Positions 1 through 9,468 of a DNA stretch of 64,000 nt are shown piece by piece. Location of the stretch: the NCBI GenBank assembly GCA_965223725.1, contig CBDCXE010000003.1, positions 1 through 64,000 on the forward strand. Direction: 5' to 3'. Source of the DNA: CBDCXE01 sp965223725 [NCBI: Nitrospinota bacterium]. Lineage in GTDB: Bacteria > Nitrospinota_A > UBA7883. The stretch's first letter is position 1, and every line of letters starts with the position of its first letter. The translations under genes were made by a program, and so were the position numbers. The notes beneath the pieces are model-generated. The model saw nothing but the letters and a program-made list of their open reading frames with translations. It had not been told where the DNA came from and searched no databases.

Positions 1-28
1 GACCCCTTCCTGAATGATAACAGAACAA

Positions 29-268
29 AGCCTAAGTAAACCTCATCATTTGGTAGGTTAAGTTTAAGTTAACAATGACTGATGGATGGATTGGCTAAGG
101 CAACAAATCGGACTACAGTTTGTCTGGTCTATGATTTGGTGTGTCTTCAGGAACCCTGTGACCTCTTGATGATTCCAGAACAACGTCATCGTGAAAAGCA
201 GGATGTCACAGAGAAATGCTAAATACCATTTTTAATTACATCTGTTGGAAATTGAACGGACATAAAAT
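29..268 (+). repeat. Dispersed repeat family B, copy 1
   Basis: This block shares ordered stretches with 1191-1380. Both begin with a CTAAGTAAACCTCA motif, continue to an ACAATGACTGATGG motif, and later have a TGTCACA-AGAAATG motif and a GACATAAA end. The copies are diverged with small indels, as expected of an old interspersed repeat. Confidence 0.6.
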
Positions 269-300
269 AATATATATACACATGTATATATATATATTTT
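268..300. repeat. TA-rich microsatellite
   Basis: The sequence is an almost pure alternation of T and A interrupted by ACACATG. A shorter TA run occurs at about 1221-1232 inside repeat family B copy 2. Confidence 0.8.
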
Positions 301-492
301 CCATCATACAATATATAAATAATTGACAATTTCCATTGGAAGCTTCTTTTCAAGTTGTCTCTTATTATCCTGGTACCTCTCTCACTGCAGTGGTAGACAT
401 TTAAAACCTTCAAGCTGGGCTTGTGATCGGGTACCGCTGAGAATAACATACAGCTATACTTTTTAAAACTCATACAATGACACTATAAACGA
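299..492 (+). repeat. Dispersed repeat family A, copy 1 (3' part)
   Basis: The segment is clearly similar to 2096-2300 and more weakly to 4120-4260. Shared landmarks in order are TTGACAATTTCC, GGAAGCTTCT, CAGTGGTAGAC, CTTCAAGCTGGGCTTG and AATGACACT. Only the 3' part of the longer unit seen in the other copies is obvious here. Confidence 0.75.
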
Positions 493-833
493 GTTATATT
501 ACTATTAGTATATTTAGGCCCTACGTAGGCCTGTATCTTCTTATTTGAAAAGATCATGTTACCTGTACTCACTGTTTTGTTGACAAATGATAACATTTCT
601 TTATGTTCCTAAGATGTTGTGTTCATTAAGATTTATCTTGGCTACAGTTCTGATTCAAAATTAACAGAATGCTCAAGTTTTAAAAAAGGTTCATAATCCC
701 TTTATGGACTTCTCAATATTTGAATTCAGTTTAGAATTTTTTTCCTAAACTAATCAATTTTGTTTGTGCTTTCTGTGATTTGTAACATACATACATCTAT
801 ATAGCATAAATAATCAAGAACGTGAAGCCATAA

Positions 834-1010
834 CCTGGCTATTAAGACCACCCATGGACTGGTCCTAAGTGGTCTTAATAGCAAGGTGGTCTGATTAGAC
901 AGGTTATTTATAACTGATTAATGTAATTTTAGCTATAAAAAGGGTGGTCTAAATAGCCAGGTGGTCTTAATAGCCAGGTGGTCTTTATAGACAGGTGGTC
1001 TTTCAAGCAG
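834..1010 (+). repeat. 17-bp minisatellite with one inverted unit
   Basis: Six units of GTGGTCT followed by ten bases ending in AG can be read at 869-902 (two units) and 944-1010 (four units, exact 17-bp period). A reverse-complement unit lies just upstream at about 835-853, so 840-851 and 869-880 form a perfect 12-bp inverted repeat that could fold into a hairpin. Confidence 0.85.
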
Positions 1011-1190
1011 GTTTCACTGTACTTGTTGATTGGATATACTTTTGTTACAACATTTCATATTGCTTATATAACAGACACAACAAATTAGAAAAAAAAAGTT
1101 TGCTCATTGTTTCAATGAAAAGAAGTCGAGCAATGGTGGAAAATCTTTGACAAATTTTGATTGGACTACTCATACAGCATTACAGGGTGA

Positions 1191-1380
1191 AGGCTAAGTA
1201 AACCTCAAGAATTCCTAATCATATATATATATGAAAAGTTAACCTTACAATGACTGATGGAACAAATGTGGAACAAGTGTTATGATGTGTTACGTCCTTA
1301 GGGTATCCAAGACAAGCAAATGTCACATAGAAATGACATCATTTGTTTGAATTATAACTGCTAAATGAATAGACATAAAT
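1191..1380 (+). repeat. Dispersed repeat family B, copy 2
   Basis: This is the second copy of the block at 29-268, with the same motif order and a TA microsatellite expanded inside it. Confidence 0.6.
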
Positions 1381-1391
1381 TTCTATTTTAT

Positions 1392-1424
1392 GTGGAGATG
1401 CATGTTTTTCACATTAGTAGTATT
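1392..1424 (+). repeat. Arm of a long-range inverted repeat
   Basis: The reverse complement of this segment matches 2919-2950 almost perfectly, with a single mismatch before the ends diverge. The arms are about 1.5 kb apart, which could mark the ends of a non-autonomous element or two oppositely oriented repeat fragments. Confidence 0.75.
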
Positions 1425-1805
1425 ATACCCAATTAACATCCAAGTACATAGCCAGCCCTGTGTTAACAATATAACAGATTCTGATTCTTTAGCAAAGTGT
1501 TTAATTTCTTCCGTCAATATATTTATTGAGATATATATAAGGAAAACTGTTTGAAAGCCTAATATAAAGAATTTTAAAAGGCCTTCTTAAACTAGATTCG
1601 CCAAATAAATAATAATAATGATACTGACAGTGTAAGAAAAGGAATAACAGATATTCCTTTTGAACATATTACACATAAAATTATTTGCTAATGAGAGAAC
1701 TGCCAATTTATTTTAAAATACTGTTTTAATAAGCCTAAACAGCTGTGTTACAGTTGAATTAGTTAATATAGCCTACATACCTTGAACATCAAATACCCCC
1801 TTTGT

Positions 1806-2300
1806 GAAACACAGACCTTCCAATGTCAGACATCAAGGACACCTGTAAAGAAGTGATATTTCTGTTAAAACAATGGCAGACTTTTAAATGTATAATGTCT
1901 CAAAAACAACCACTGTTTTTAATTTAAGTTTGCTCCACAGCTTATTATTTATTTACAAACATTCATCCCTCCCTTGGAGAATCTAATCATCAGATTACTA
2001 AAATAGTAAGATATTGCTCTTCCTTGATTATAAAAACAGATTGTACAATGCCTTTAATGCACTCTGTAATGATCTATTCTTCTAGTATTATTCTTCACCA
2101 TTACACAATATATAAGTAATTGACAATTTCCGCTGGAAGCTTCTATTCAAGTTGTCTTGATTATTTCGGTATATTTCTCACAGCAGTGGTAGACGGTTAA
2201 ACCTTCAAGCTGGGCTTGCGATCATTAGTTTTCGTAGGACAACTGAGAATAACATGTGGCTATACCTTTTTAAAGATCACACAATGACACTTTAAACAAG
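1806..2300 (+). repeat. Dispersed repeat family A, copy 2 (longest)
   Basis: This is the fullest copy of family A. Its 5' half matches 3850-4120 (shared AACACAGAC-TTCCAA, TTATTTATTTA and TTCTTCACCATT motifs) and its 3' half matches 299-492 and 4120-4260. No coding capacity is visible, so a non-autonomous element or an old tandem duplication is most likely. Confidence 0.7.
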
Positions 2301-2623
2301 GTACATTATCAGCATATATATATTCCTACATGTATCTCCTAAAATTTGCCAAGGTTATATTACTTACTGAACAAATATTTCCTACAAGTGGCAATTTTGC
2401 TTTTTTGTTCCCAATGTTAATTTTTTTAATTTCCTGACATTTTGTTACTTTCTGTAAACCCATAAATCCATAAATACCTTCAGCAAATTATAAACATCTT
2501 AATCAAGGATACATAATAATACAATTTAAATCATGGATACAGGTTACGTGGAACCTACATCTGAGACAGGGTCTCTTAATGTGATGCTATTTCATGCTGT
2601 ATTTGAAATCAAATAACCATTCA

Positions 2624-2777
2624 AGGTGCATGACTCCTTATATAATAATATTGTTCTATTTGTTAATATTTGTATAATTAAACTGCCACTTAACTGGAAA
2701 CCTTGGGGTGACTTCATTAGGTGCATGACTCCTTATATAATAATATTGTTCTATTTGTTAATATTTGTATAATTAAA
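2624..2777 (+). repeat. Perfect 59-bp direct duplication
   Basis: Positions 2624-2682 and 2719-2777 are identical over 59 bases, separated by 36 unrelated bases. Identity without any mismatch, beside strongly diverged older repeats, points to a recent duplication or a local assembly artefact. Confidence 0.9.
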
Positions 2778-2918
2778 ATTCAGCTTGCAGACTCTCTCCA
2801 TCATAAGCAGTTTACTGGCCATTTATAGTGAAAACACAACCAAGCCGTATTGACCTCTGACATGAAGAAAACCTGACTGTTGGTTCAGATAAGCATTTTA
2901 ATAATCCAAGTCTAGACA

Positions 2919-2950
2919 ATACTACTAATGTGAAAAACATGCATCCCCAC
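2919..2950 (-). repeat. Partner arm of the long-range inverted repeat
   Basis: This segment is the reverse complement of 1392-1424 with one mismatch. Confidence 0.75.
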
Positions 2951-3849
2951 CGGTTTAAGGGACATCTCTTCTACTCCATGAAAGAAGATATGTGGTGATA
3001 AACAATAAAATTAATGTTGTACCACACTAACACACATGATTGTCTGCTAATAATGTTTTAATTGCTACAGTAGTATCCACACTCCATGTCCCTGTGTTTT
3101 TGCCTAAATGTAGATGGTGTAATTTTGGAAATAAATCACTAAATTTGAAAACTGGCTTGAAAGATAAAGAAAATTGTTTTTCAACTAGAGTTTTCAAATT
3201 TCGTATAGAAGTTGTGAAAAATACAAAATTTCAGCTCAATATCTCTAAAATTATGCCAGCTAGGCCCAAAAACACAGGAACATGGGATGTTAATACCATT
3301 ATAGCAAAGCAGAGACAATAGTGTTAAATATTCAAGAATGTGAAAACAGCCATCTTCCTTTATTTTTTCTACATTTGGTATCTTAATAAGGCTGTCGTCT
3401 GTTAAAATTCATAACAAATATAAAGATCGAAACAGTGACATGTAAACACCACAAGTCAACCACTAAAGAAATCCTTGAAGGTAAAACATAGGTAAACATA
3501 TGGTTAACATAACTGCATAATTTCAACTCGTTACCAATTAACCAAATCAGAGAAGCAGAAATAAATACAACGAAAAAACATCCTACATTTGGATTGTGTT
3601 TAGAGATGCTAGAATAGACTCGTATAATATTGACTTCAAAGCTGAGACATGGCTAGAATATAAACTTCTCCTACATTGCTATATTCATATACACTATAAA
3701 AAATAAAACTTTAAGCCCGGGTCAATTATTTTTGAGTTATCATGTGAAAACACATACACACATACTCACATGAGTACTCTACAGTTCTGTTGCAGAAAAG
3801 GCTTAACTTAAATACACAACACCAGTACATGTGCTACTCTTAAATTTAA

Positions 3850-4260
3850 AACACAGACTTTCCAAAGTGGAAGTGGTATGACATCCTAATACTGAAAGAA
3901 GAATGGTAGACCGTTATATAGGTCAATGTCCACGGGCTCCATTAGCTGATTGGTGATAACAACCATCACTTTTAATCTAAGATTTTTATAGCCGATTATT
4001 TATTTATGAACATTCCACTCTGTAAATTCTAATAACCTGCCTGTAAGACATTGTTCTACCTTAATTGGAAATACACGGGCAGTCTAACACCTTTAAAGTA
4101 GTGTTATCACTACCATATATTCTTCACCATTGCACAAACATGCCCTGCTGACAATTTCCGAGAGATACCCATTTTGGAATTAGCTTCATTATTCTGGTAC
4201 ATCTCTCAAAGCAGTGGTAGACGTTTACGTTCTCATGTTTGACCTCTGATGATTAGTTAC
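3850..4260 (+). repeat. Dispersed repeat family A, copy 3
   Basis: The segment is a diverged copy of 1806-2300. Landmarks kept in order are AACACAGACTTTCCAA, ATTATTTATTTATGAACATTC, TTCTTCACCATTGCAC, GACAATTTCC and GCAGTGGTAGACG. The spacing of the copies hints at a repeated unit of roughly two kilobases. Confidence 0.65.
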
Positions 4261-4984
4261 ACAGACGATATTACCAAGACTAACATGTTCTTTTGAGATT
4301 TCCATGAAAATTATAAATTACTAAAATATTACATTTTTATCACATGACAGGAATCTCGTAGATCAGCCACTATTCTAGGATAGATTAAAATTAATTTGTT
4401 GCTAATGTCCAAAGAGAAATAAAAACTTTACAGGTTTATTGTTTGGAGACTTAAACAATCATTATTTTTTTCTTATTTATATTCATTCATTCACTTCCAC
4501 AGCAAATTATTAAATTTCCTCTTTTTAGATTAATTTATATTCATATCAGAGCACGCAACAAATACTGTAATTTATAAAAATTTCTTCTGGGTAATGCAAT
4601 TAGGCCTAATTTAAGAAACATGTTTTATTGAATTGCCTCAGATAACTATTAAACATTCATATGCTGACCACATTGATAGAATATAATATCATCTGAAGAA
4701 AACCATTTTGTAACTTTCATAAATTTAATGCATTTAAAAACGGCTTATTATGGACAAATGGCGAGGGTAACATTGTTCACATTCCATCTCTACAAGCTGA
4801 CATGCAGCAATTTCTTCATTAGGTAAGTGTGCCCTAATTTATTAATACTGTCATGCTTGTGTTCAGTAGTTTTTAATTTGTATCAATGGTTTTATTTCCA
4901 CAGTTAGCAATTATATCTCACATCTAGACATGCCAGGAAGTTTGAATTAGGTAATTATATCAAAGGTAATCCAAAATGATTAAC

Positions 4985-4998
4985 TACTGTAACCATGC
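4985..4998. other. Eukaryote/bacterium sequence junction
   Basis: MurA-like protein sequence can be followed back to the Thr codon at 4992 (TMRAS). The codon before it encodes Val where the family has Lys or Arg, and everything upstream is AT-rich and unrelated. Composition, gene density and repeat content all switch here, so this is the join between the two DNAs. Confidence 0.8.
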
Positions 4999-5984
4999 GC
5001 GCTTCTTGTCTGGTGTTGGGCCCGCTATTGGTGCGCCTCGGCCGGGCCAAGGTCAGCCTGCCGGGTGGATGCGCCATCGGCTCGCGGCCGCTGGACCAGC
5101 ATGTAAAAGGGCTCGAAGCGTTGGGCGCTGATATAAAGCTGGACCATGGCAACATAGAAGCCAGCATCCAAGGCGCCCTGGTGGGCAGACGGATCACAAT
5201 GGATGTGGTGACCGTGACCGGGACCATGAACATCATGATGGCCGCAACCAAAGCGGATGGTGTAACAGTAATCGAAAATGCCGCGGAGGAGCCGGAGGTG
5301 GGGGCGCTTGCCATGTTTTTGAACCGCATGGGCGCACATATCGAAGGCGCCGGTTCGGCGGTTATCACCATAGAAGGAGTGGACCAGCTTACGTCCGCTG
5401 ACATAGAAGTGATGCCAGACAGGATAGAGGCGGGTACATTCATGGCGGCCTCGGCGATCACCAAAGGCGACATAATAGTGGGTGATATCGACCCTAGATC
5501 TGTGGCCGCTATCACAGAAAAATTGCGGGCCGCTGGCTGCGAGGTGACCGAATCGGAACATAGCGTCCGGGTTATCGGCCCGGATGTCATTCACTCCGTG
5601 GATATCACCACCGCTCCATTCCCCGGCTTCCCCACCGATATGCAAGCGCAGTTTATGGCGTTGATGACGCTGGCGGATGGCGCGTCTGTTATCTCGGAAA
5701 CTATTTTCGAAAACCGGTTTATGCATGTGGCGGAGCTGCGGCGCATGGGTGCCGATATCACTGAAAATGGCGCGACGGCAATAGTGCGTGGTGTCGAAAA
5801 ACTGTCGGCGGCGCCATTGATGGCGACCGACCTGCGGGCCTCTGCGTCGCTGGTGCTGGCCGGGCTGGCGGCAGAGGGAGAGACATCAGTCTCGCGGGTA
5901 TATCACCTCGACCGGGGCTATGAACATATCGAGAAAAAGTTCGAAGCTCTGGGCGCAGTTATAAAACGGATAAAAGCCGATTGA
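4995..5984 (+). CDS. murA: UDP-N-acetylglucosamine 1-carboxyvinyltransferase, 5'-truncated
   Basis: MurA transfers enolpyruvate from PEP to UDP-GlcNAc, the first committed cytosolic step of peptidoglycan synthesis. The 329 residues cover most of the two-domain EPT fold. The loop [14 protein letters not shown] carries the PEP-binding catalytic Cys (residue 26 here, Cys115 in Enterobacter MurA), and [12 protein letters not shown] and RMGADI blocks follow. Family members have about 420 residues, so roughly 89 N-terminal residues are missing, exactly where the DNA changes to eukaryote-like sequence. The ATG at 4995 is an internal Met, not a true start, and no ribosome binding site precedes it. 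As written the protein would lack part of the substrate-binding domain and be inactive. Confidence 0.95.
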   Translation: MRASCLVLGPLLVRLGRAKVSLPGGCAIGSRPLDQHVKGLEALGADIKLDHGNIEASIQGALVGRRITMDVVTVTGTMNIMMAATKADGVTVIENAAEEPEVGALAMFLNRMGAHIEGAGSAVITIEGVDQLTSADIEVMPDRIEAGTFMAASAITKGDIIVGDIDPRSVAAITEKLRAAGCEVTESEHSVRVIGPDVIHSVDITTAPFPGFPTDMQAQFMALMTLADGASVISETIFENRFMHVAELRRMGADITENGATAIVRGVEKLSAAPLMATDLRASASLVLAGLAAEGETSVSRVYHLDRGYEHIEKKFEALGAVIKRIKAD

Positions 5985-6009
5985 TTCTAAACAGTTGGCG
6001 CAGTGGCCG

Positions 6010-6273
6010 TTAAGACATGGCGGCGACTTGCCGGGCCAGCCTGGAAACACGCCTGGAAGCGTTTTTCTTGTGATGAACGCCTTTTGATGCGGTTTTGTCC
6101 AGAATGCTGACGGCAGACTTCAGGGCTGCTTGAGCCTCTTCTTTTTTGCCAGACTCCAGCGCAAGCCGAACCTTCTTGACAGCAGAGCGCGCTTCCGAGC
6201 GTAGAGCGCCGTTGCGTATCCTGCGCTTTTTGTTCTGCCGCATTCGCTTGATAGCAGATTTATGATTTGCCAA
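6010..6273 (-). CDS. rpsT: 30S ribosomal protein S20
   Basis: S20 is a primary 16S rRNA-binding protein of the small ribosomal subunit. The 87-residue product begins MANHKSAIKRMRQNKKRR, is very basic and predicted all-helical, and matches the family in length. The start is a TTG codon (CAA at 6271-6273 on the plus strand). Escherichia coli rpsT also uses UUG, and there it takes part in translational autoregulation. Only a weak purine stretch (GAGAAA) precedes it. The gene converges on murA with a 25-bp gap and no clear terminator between them. Confidence 0.97.
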   Translation of the reverse strand: MANHKSAIKRMRQNKKRRIRNGALRSEARSAVKKVRLALESGKKEEAQAALKSAVSILDKTASKGVHHKKNASRRVSRLARQVAAMS

Positions 6274-6327
6274 AATTATTTCTCGTTTGTTAAAAATAGT
6301 GAATTATGAATGATAGAATCAAAACAG

Positions 6328-7918
6328 TCAATATAAAACAGCAGTTCGGGTGACTTTCACACTCTCGACAGATAAATCGCCTTTTCCAAAATACTCGACA
6401 CGGTATTCGACATCGTTCACCCCATCATCCATCACTTTCAAAATCAACAGTGATGTCGCTCCACAGATCCTGGTCCGCGGTTTTTACATCACTCATGGTT
6501 TTCTGCCCCAATACATTACGACCTCTGTTAAAAACAATATCCAGCTTTGCTATGGGTGTGTCGTTCGGCGCATTTTCGATTTTGATTTTGAATAGTGCTG
6601 TATATTTGCCCTTTTCCAGTTTTACGTAAGGACCAAACATCATATATCCCGGGGGATCAACTCCTTCGGCTGATTTTCGCACAATCCCTAATAGAGAGCT
6701 CTTGTCTGCTGTATTGCTCCCTACAAGTTTGGGGAACTCTATAGCGGCGTCGGCCCCGGTCAAAGCTTTCCAAAAATGTTTGAAGTTGCCAAGTTTCCTT
6801 GGGCCCATCAGCAGGTTTCTTTCGACAACTTCAAATATAAAAACATCAGGCCGCTCCCGCTGGATAACGTCCATCGGCACGGCTTTGCTGTCTACAAAGC
6901 TGGTGACATTAAAACTGTTTATCAGAAAAGGCAGAAGAGCCGCCCCGAACGAATCGACTGCCACAACAGCATTTGGCAAGTTATTATTATTCGTGATGAA
7001 CCTTTTGCTTCTGGTTGATCTTGGCAATCCAGAAGTATTCAATCTTTTGGCCCTCTGGTTGGAATCAAACTTAATACTTTCATAACGCTCAACAATGCCC
7101 TTTGGAATACCAAGCATACTGAACAAATCCTTGCCCCTGGTTTCCTTCATCTCATAGCTGATTTTGTGCTGAAGTTCGGTTTTCAATGTAGGGAACCAGA
7201 GCTCCAGCTTTTCCAGCATCATTTTATAGGCGACATACGCCCCTGCGTCTGTCCAGTGCGTATCCGTCCGGAAATAAATTTTCCTCTTTTTCTTTTCTTC
7301 CAGCATCCTGCTTCTGGAGTCTATAACAGTCACTCCCGCCTCTTTCGCCGCCGCCACCACCATATCGAAGTAAGATATTTTATTAACTTTGTTAAACCTG
7401 GGGGGCATGTATTCCGGATATATTGTGGATTTGTTAGGCGCGATAACCAGCAGGAACTTGATGTTCTGCTGGTCGAGCCATAGCTGAACCAGTTTTAGAT
7501 GGCGCTTCCACATTTCCAGTTCATATTCTGTGGGGAGCCTTGAGTTTCTGTATGACGCGATGGAATATGCGGAATTGTAAAACAGCCATTCATCCTTGCC
7601 CAATATGATTCTTTCCGATGGCGAGGCGCCTATCCAGTATGTTTTAAAATGACCGTATAGTGAAATAAGCTCGGTTCTTAATCCAAAATTATCATTGAAA
7701 TATGATTCAAACTTTCCGGGATATTTCTTTAGAGAATCGACATTCGGGTCAAGTTCAGGCAGTTTGGCCAACACCCGCTTTTCATTCAGACCTGGCCCAC
7801 CGTTCTTGACAATCATGCTATAGGAAACAGGCGCGATTAAAAACAGAAGAAAAACTATCACAGATAGCATCGGCATATATCTGAACCAATTCGACCAGGC
7901 TGTTTTATGTTTTTCCAT
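6328..7918 (-). CDS. AlgX/AlgJ-like SGNH O-acetyltransferase-associated protein (frameshifted near 3' end)
   Basis: The protein resembles the DHHW/AlgX-AlgJ group, periplasmic proteins that O-acetylate alginate or other exopolysaccharides with acetyl groups exported by AlgI. One N-terminal membrane anchor (about residues 15-35) is followed by an SGNH-type domain with TDTHWTDAGA (His/Asp motif) and VDSFGAAL (likely Ser block). A C-terminal beta-sandwich, probably carbohydrate-binding, begins near residue 410. The uninterrupted frame stops at 6425 after 497 codons. Removing one A from the run at 6435-6437 lets the frame continue through a plausible final beta-strand to a TGA at 6328. It lies 5 bp downstream of the AlgI-like gene, clearly one operon. 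The polymer modified is unknown; no alginate synthase is in the window. Confidence 0.8.
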
Positions 7919-7923
7919 TTTGC

Positions 7924-9378
7924 TTAAAACCTGAAATAGATAAACGGATTATATGATCCACTTGCAAGCGACATCCAGCAGAACAACAGAAGCAAAGAGA
8001 TGAACCCAGTGCGCAAAGTTGAAACCGCCATATACGTACCAGTTTTTACGGACAAATCTTTGGATTCGAAATCGGAATGCAGCGGCAACACCGTTTTGCA
8101 GAGCGGCGTGGCGGCTATTAGCCCGATCATGAACAAGATTATAAGCTCCATATCTATATATAACCACGCATGAAACAGATCGCCCGCTCCACTGCCAAGG
8201 CCAATCATGGCCATCAGGAACGTGGTTGCCTGCTCCATCGTGTCTGCCCGGAAAAGCGCCCACCCAACCATCACCGCCAGGAGCAAATAGGCATGGGCGA
8301 TGGGCCGCCATGTTCGCTCCAGAATATTGCTCAGCCCGGCGCGCTCCGCCACCAGGAAAAATCCGTGATACATCCCCCACAACACAAACGTCCAGCTGGC
8401 CCCGTGCCACAAGCCGCACAGAAAAAACACGATAAACAGATTAAAATATGTTCGCCAAAGGGAACATCGAGAGCCACCCAACGGGAAATAGAGGTAATCA
8501 CGAAACCAGTTGGAGAGCGATATATGCCACCGACGCCAAAACTCCTGCATCGACCTGGAAATGTAAGGATAGTTAAAGTTTTCCAGATACTTGAATCCGA
8601 ACATCCGGCCCAGCCCAATGGCCATATCGGAATAGCCGGAGAAATCGAAATATATCTGCAGCGTATACATAATGACGCCCAGCCACGCCAATGAAAAGTT
8701 CATATGATCAGGCGGTACAGCAAAAATCTTGTCCGCCACTTCCCCAAAGCTGTTGGCCAGGATCATCTTTTTCGCCAGGCCGTATACGAACCGCTCCACC
8801 CCATAGGTGAACCCTGTCCAGGTCACAACCCTGCTTTTTATCTGGTCCGCAATATCTTTGTAGCGCACAATCGGCCCTGCGATCAGCTGTGGAAACATGG
8901 AGATGTACAGGCCAACGTAGAAAGGGTTTTTCTGAGCCTCGGCGTTGTTGCGGTATATATCCACCACGTAAGAGATCGCCTGAAAAGTGAAAAATGATAT
9001 CCCGATCGGCATATGAACAGGGCCGACGGCGAAGGAATAATCCAGTAATGGTTCTGTAAATGAATTCAGATTATCGACCAGGAAACCGGAATATTTGAAA
9101 ATAGCCAATATGCCAAGGTTCACCACAACGGCGAAAGCGAGCAACAGCTTTGCGCCCAGTCGCTTTTCTCGGTACCGGTTGATCAGCAAACCGAAGCTAT
9201 AGTTTGAAATAATGGAAATGATCAGGATGACCACATACAGTTGCTCGCCCCATGCATAGAAAAACAGACTGGCGACGAGGAGAAACAGGTTTCTCAACCT
9301 GTTCGAAAATAGCAGCAGCTGCCCCAGTATGACAACCGGCAGAAACAGAAAAAGAAATGTCGCCGAGCTAAATACCAT
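7924..9378 (-). CDS. MBOAT-family O-acyltransferase, AlgI-like
   Basis: AlgI-type MBOAT proteins move acetyl groups across the inner membrane for O-acetylation of exported polysaccharides. The 484 residues form many hydrophobic helices. The family blocks ISFFTFQAISYVVD, FWRRWHISLSNWFRDYLYF and CGLWHGASWTFVLWG are present, the last with the catalytic His. Length is typical. The gene precedes the AlgX-like gene on the same strand by 5 bp, matching the algI-algJ/X arrangement. A TATAAT-like -10 lies upstream (9412-9417, reverse strand), so the pair may have its own promoter, separate from the sulfonate operon before it. Confidence 0.93.
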   Translation of the reverse strand: MVFSSATFLFLFLPVVILGQLLLFSNRLRNLFLLVASLFFYAWGEQLYVVILIISIISNYSFGLLINRYREKRLGAKLLLAFAVVVNLGILAIFKYSGFLVDNLNSFTEPLLDYSFAVGPVHMPIGISFFTFQAISYVVDIYRNNAEAQKNPFYVGLYISMFPQLIAGPIVRYKDIADQIKSRVVTWTGFTYGVERFVYGLAKKMILANSFGEVADKIFAVPPDHMNFSLAWLGVIMYTLQIYFDFSGYSDMAIGLGRMFGFKYLENFNYPYISRSMQEFWRRWHISLSNWFRDYLYFPLGGSRCSLWRTYFNLFIVFFLCGLWHGASWTFVLWGMYHGFFLVAERAGLSNILERTWRPIAHAYLLLAVMVGWALFRADTMEQATTFLMAMIGLGSGAGDLFHAWLYIDMELIILFMIGLIAATPLCKTVLPLHSDFESKDLSVKTGTYMAVSTLRTGFISLLLLFCWMSLASGSYNPFIYFRF

Positions 9379-9411
9379 TTGTTTTGCGATTCATCCGAAA
9401 TATTCAGTTCT

Positions 9412-9417
9412 ATTATA
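9412..9417 (-). promoter_or_regulatory. -10 element candidate for the algI-like operon
   Basis: The reverse strand reads TATAAT about 34 bases upstream of the AlgI-like ATG. The region 17 bp further upstream is not a good -35, so this is only a candidate. Confidence 0.35.
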
Positions 9418-9468
9418 GACTGGTAACTAGAAATATAATCTATTAGGAAGCTTTACGATATAGCTAAG

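Larger units (their letters stand above)
1..4991. other. AT-rich eukaryote-like non-coding DNA
   Basis: This stretch is strongly AT-rich and has no reading frame with recognisable protein sequence; the longest open frames are under 100 codons and look like chance. It holds several diverged dispersed repeats, a 17-bp minisatellite, an inverted repeat, a perfect 59-bp duplication and TA microsatellites. No bacterial ribosome binding sites or operon structure are visible. Composition and repeat content change abruptly at about 4991, where bacterial murA sequence begins. I infer intergenic DNA of a eukaryote, perhaps an invertebrate host; the species cannot be told from the sequence. Confidence 0.8.

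Noticed and set aside
219-473. 84-codon open frame on the reverse strand
   Set aside because: It runs through a TA microsatellite and a dispersed repeat, giving low-complexity Tyr/Ile sequence. Not a gene.
3040-3321. 93-codon open frame in the eukaryote-like part
   Set aside because: It has no recognisable domain, sits in AT-rich repeat-filled DNA, and has no start or splice context. Length is compatible with chance.
1-4991. Possibility that the first 5 kb is a bacterial mobile element or phage
   Set aside because: There are no integrase or phage genes, no bacterial start signals and no long frames; dispersed repeats and a minisatellite fit eukaryotic DNA better.
4955-5590. 211-codon frame antisense to murA
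   Set aside because: It crosses the junction and lies opposite clear MurA coding sequence; its Ser/Pro/Ala-rich sequence is a typical shadow.
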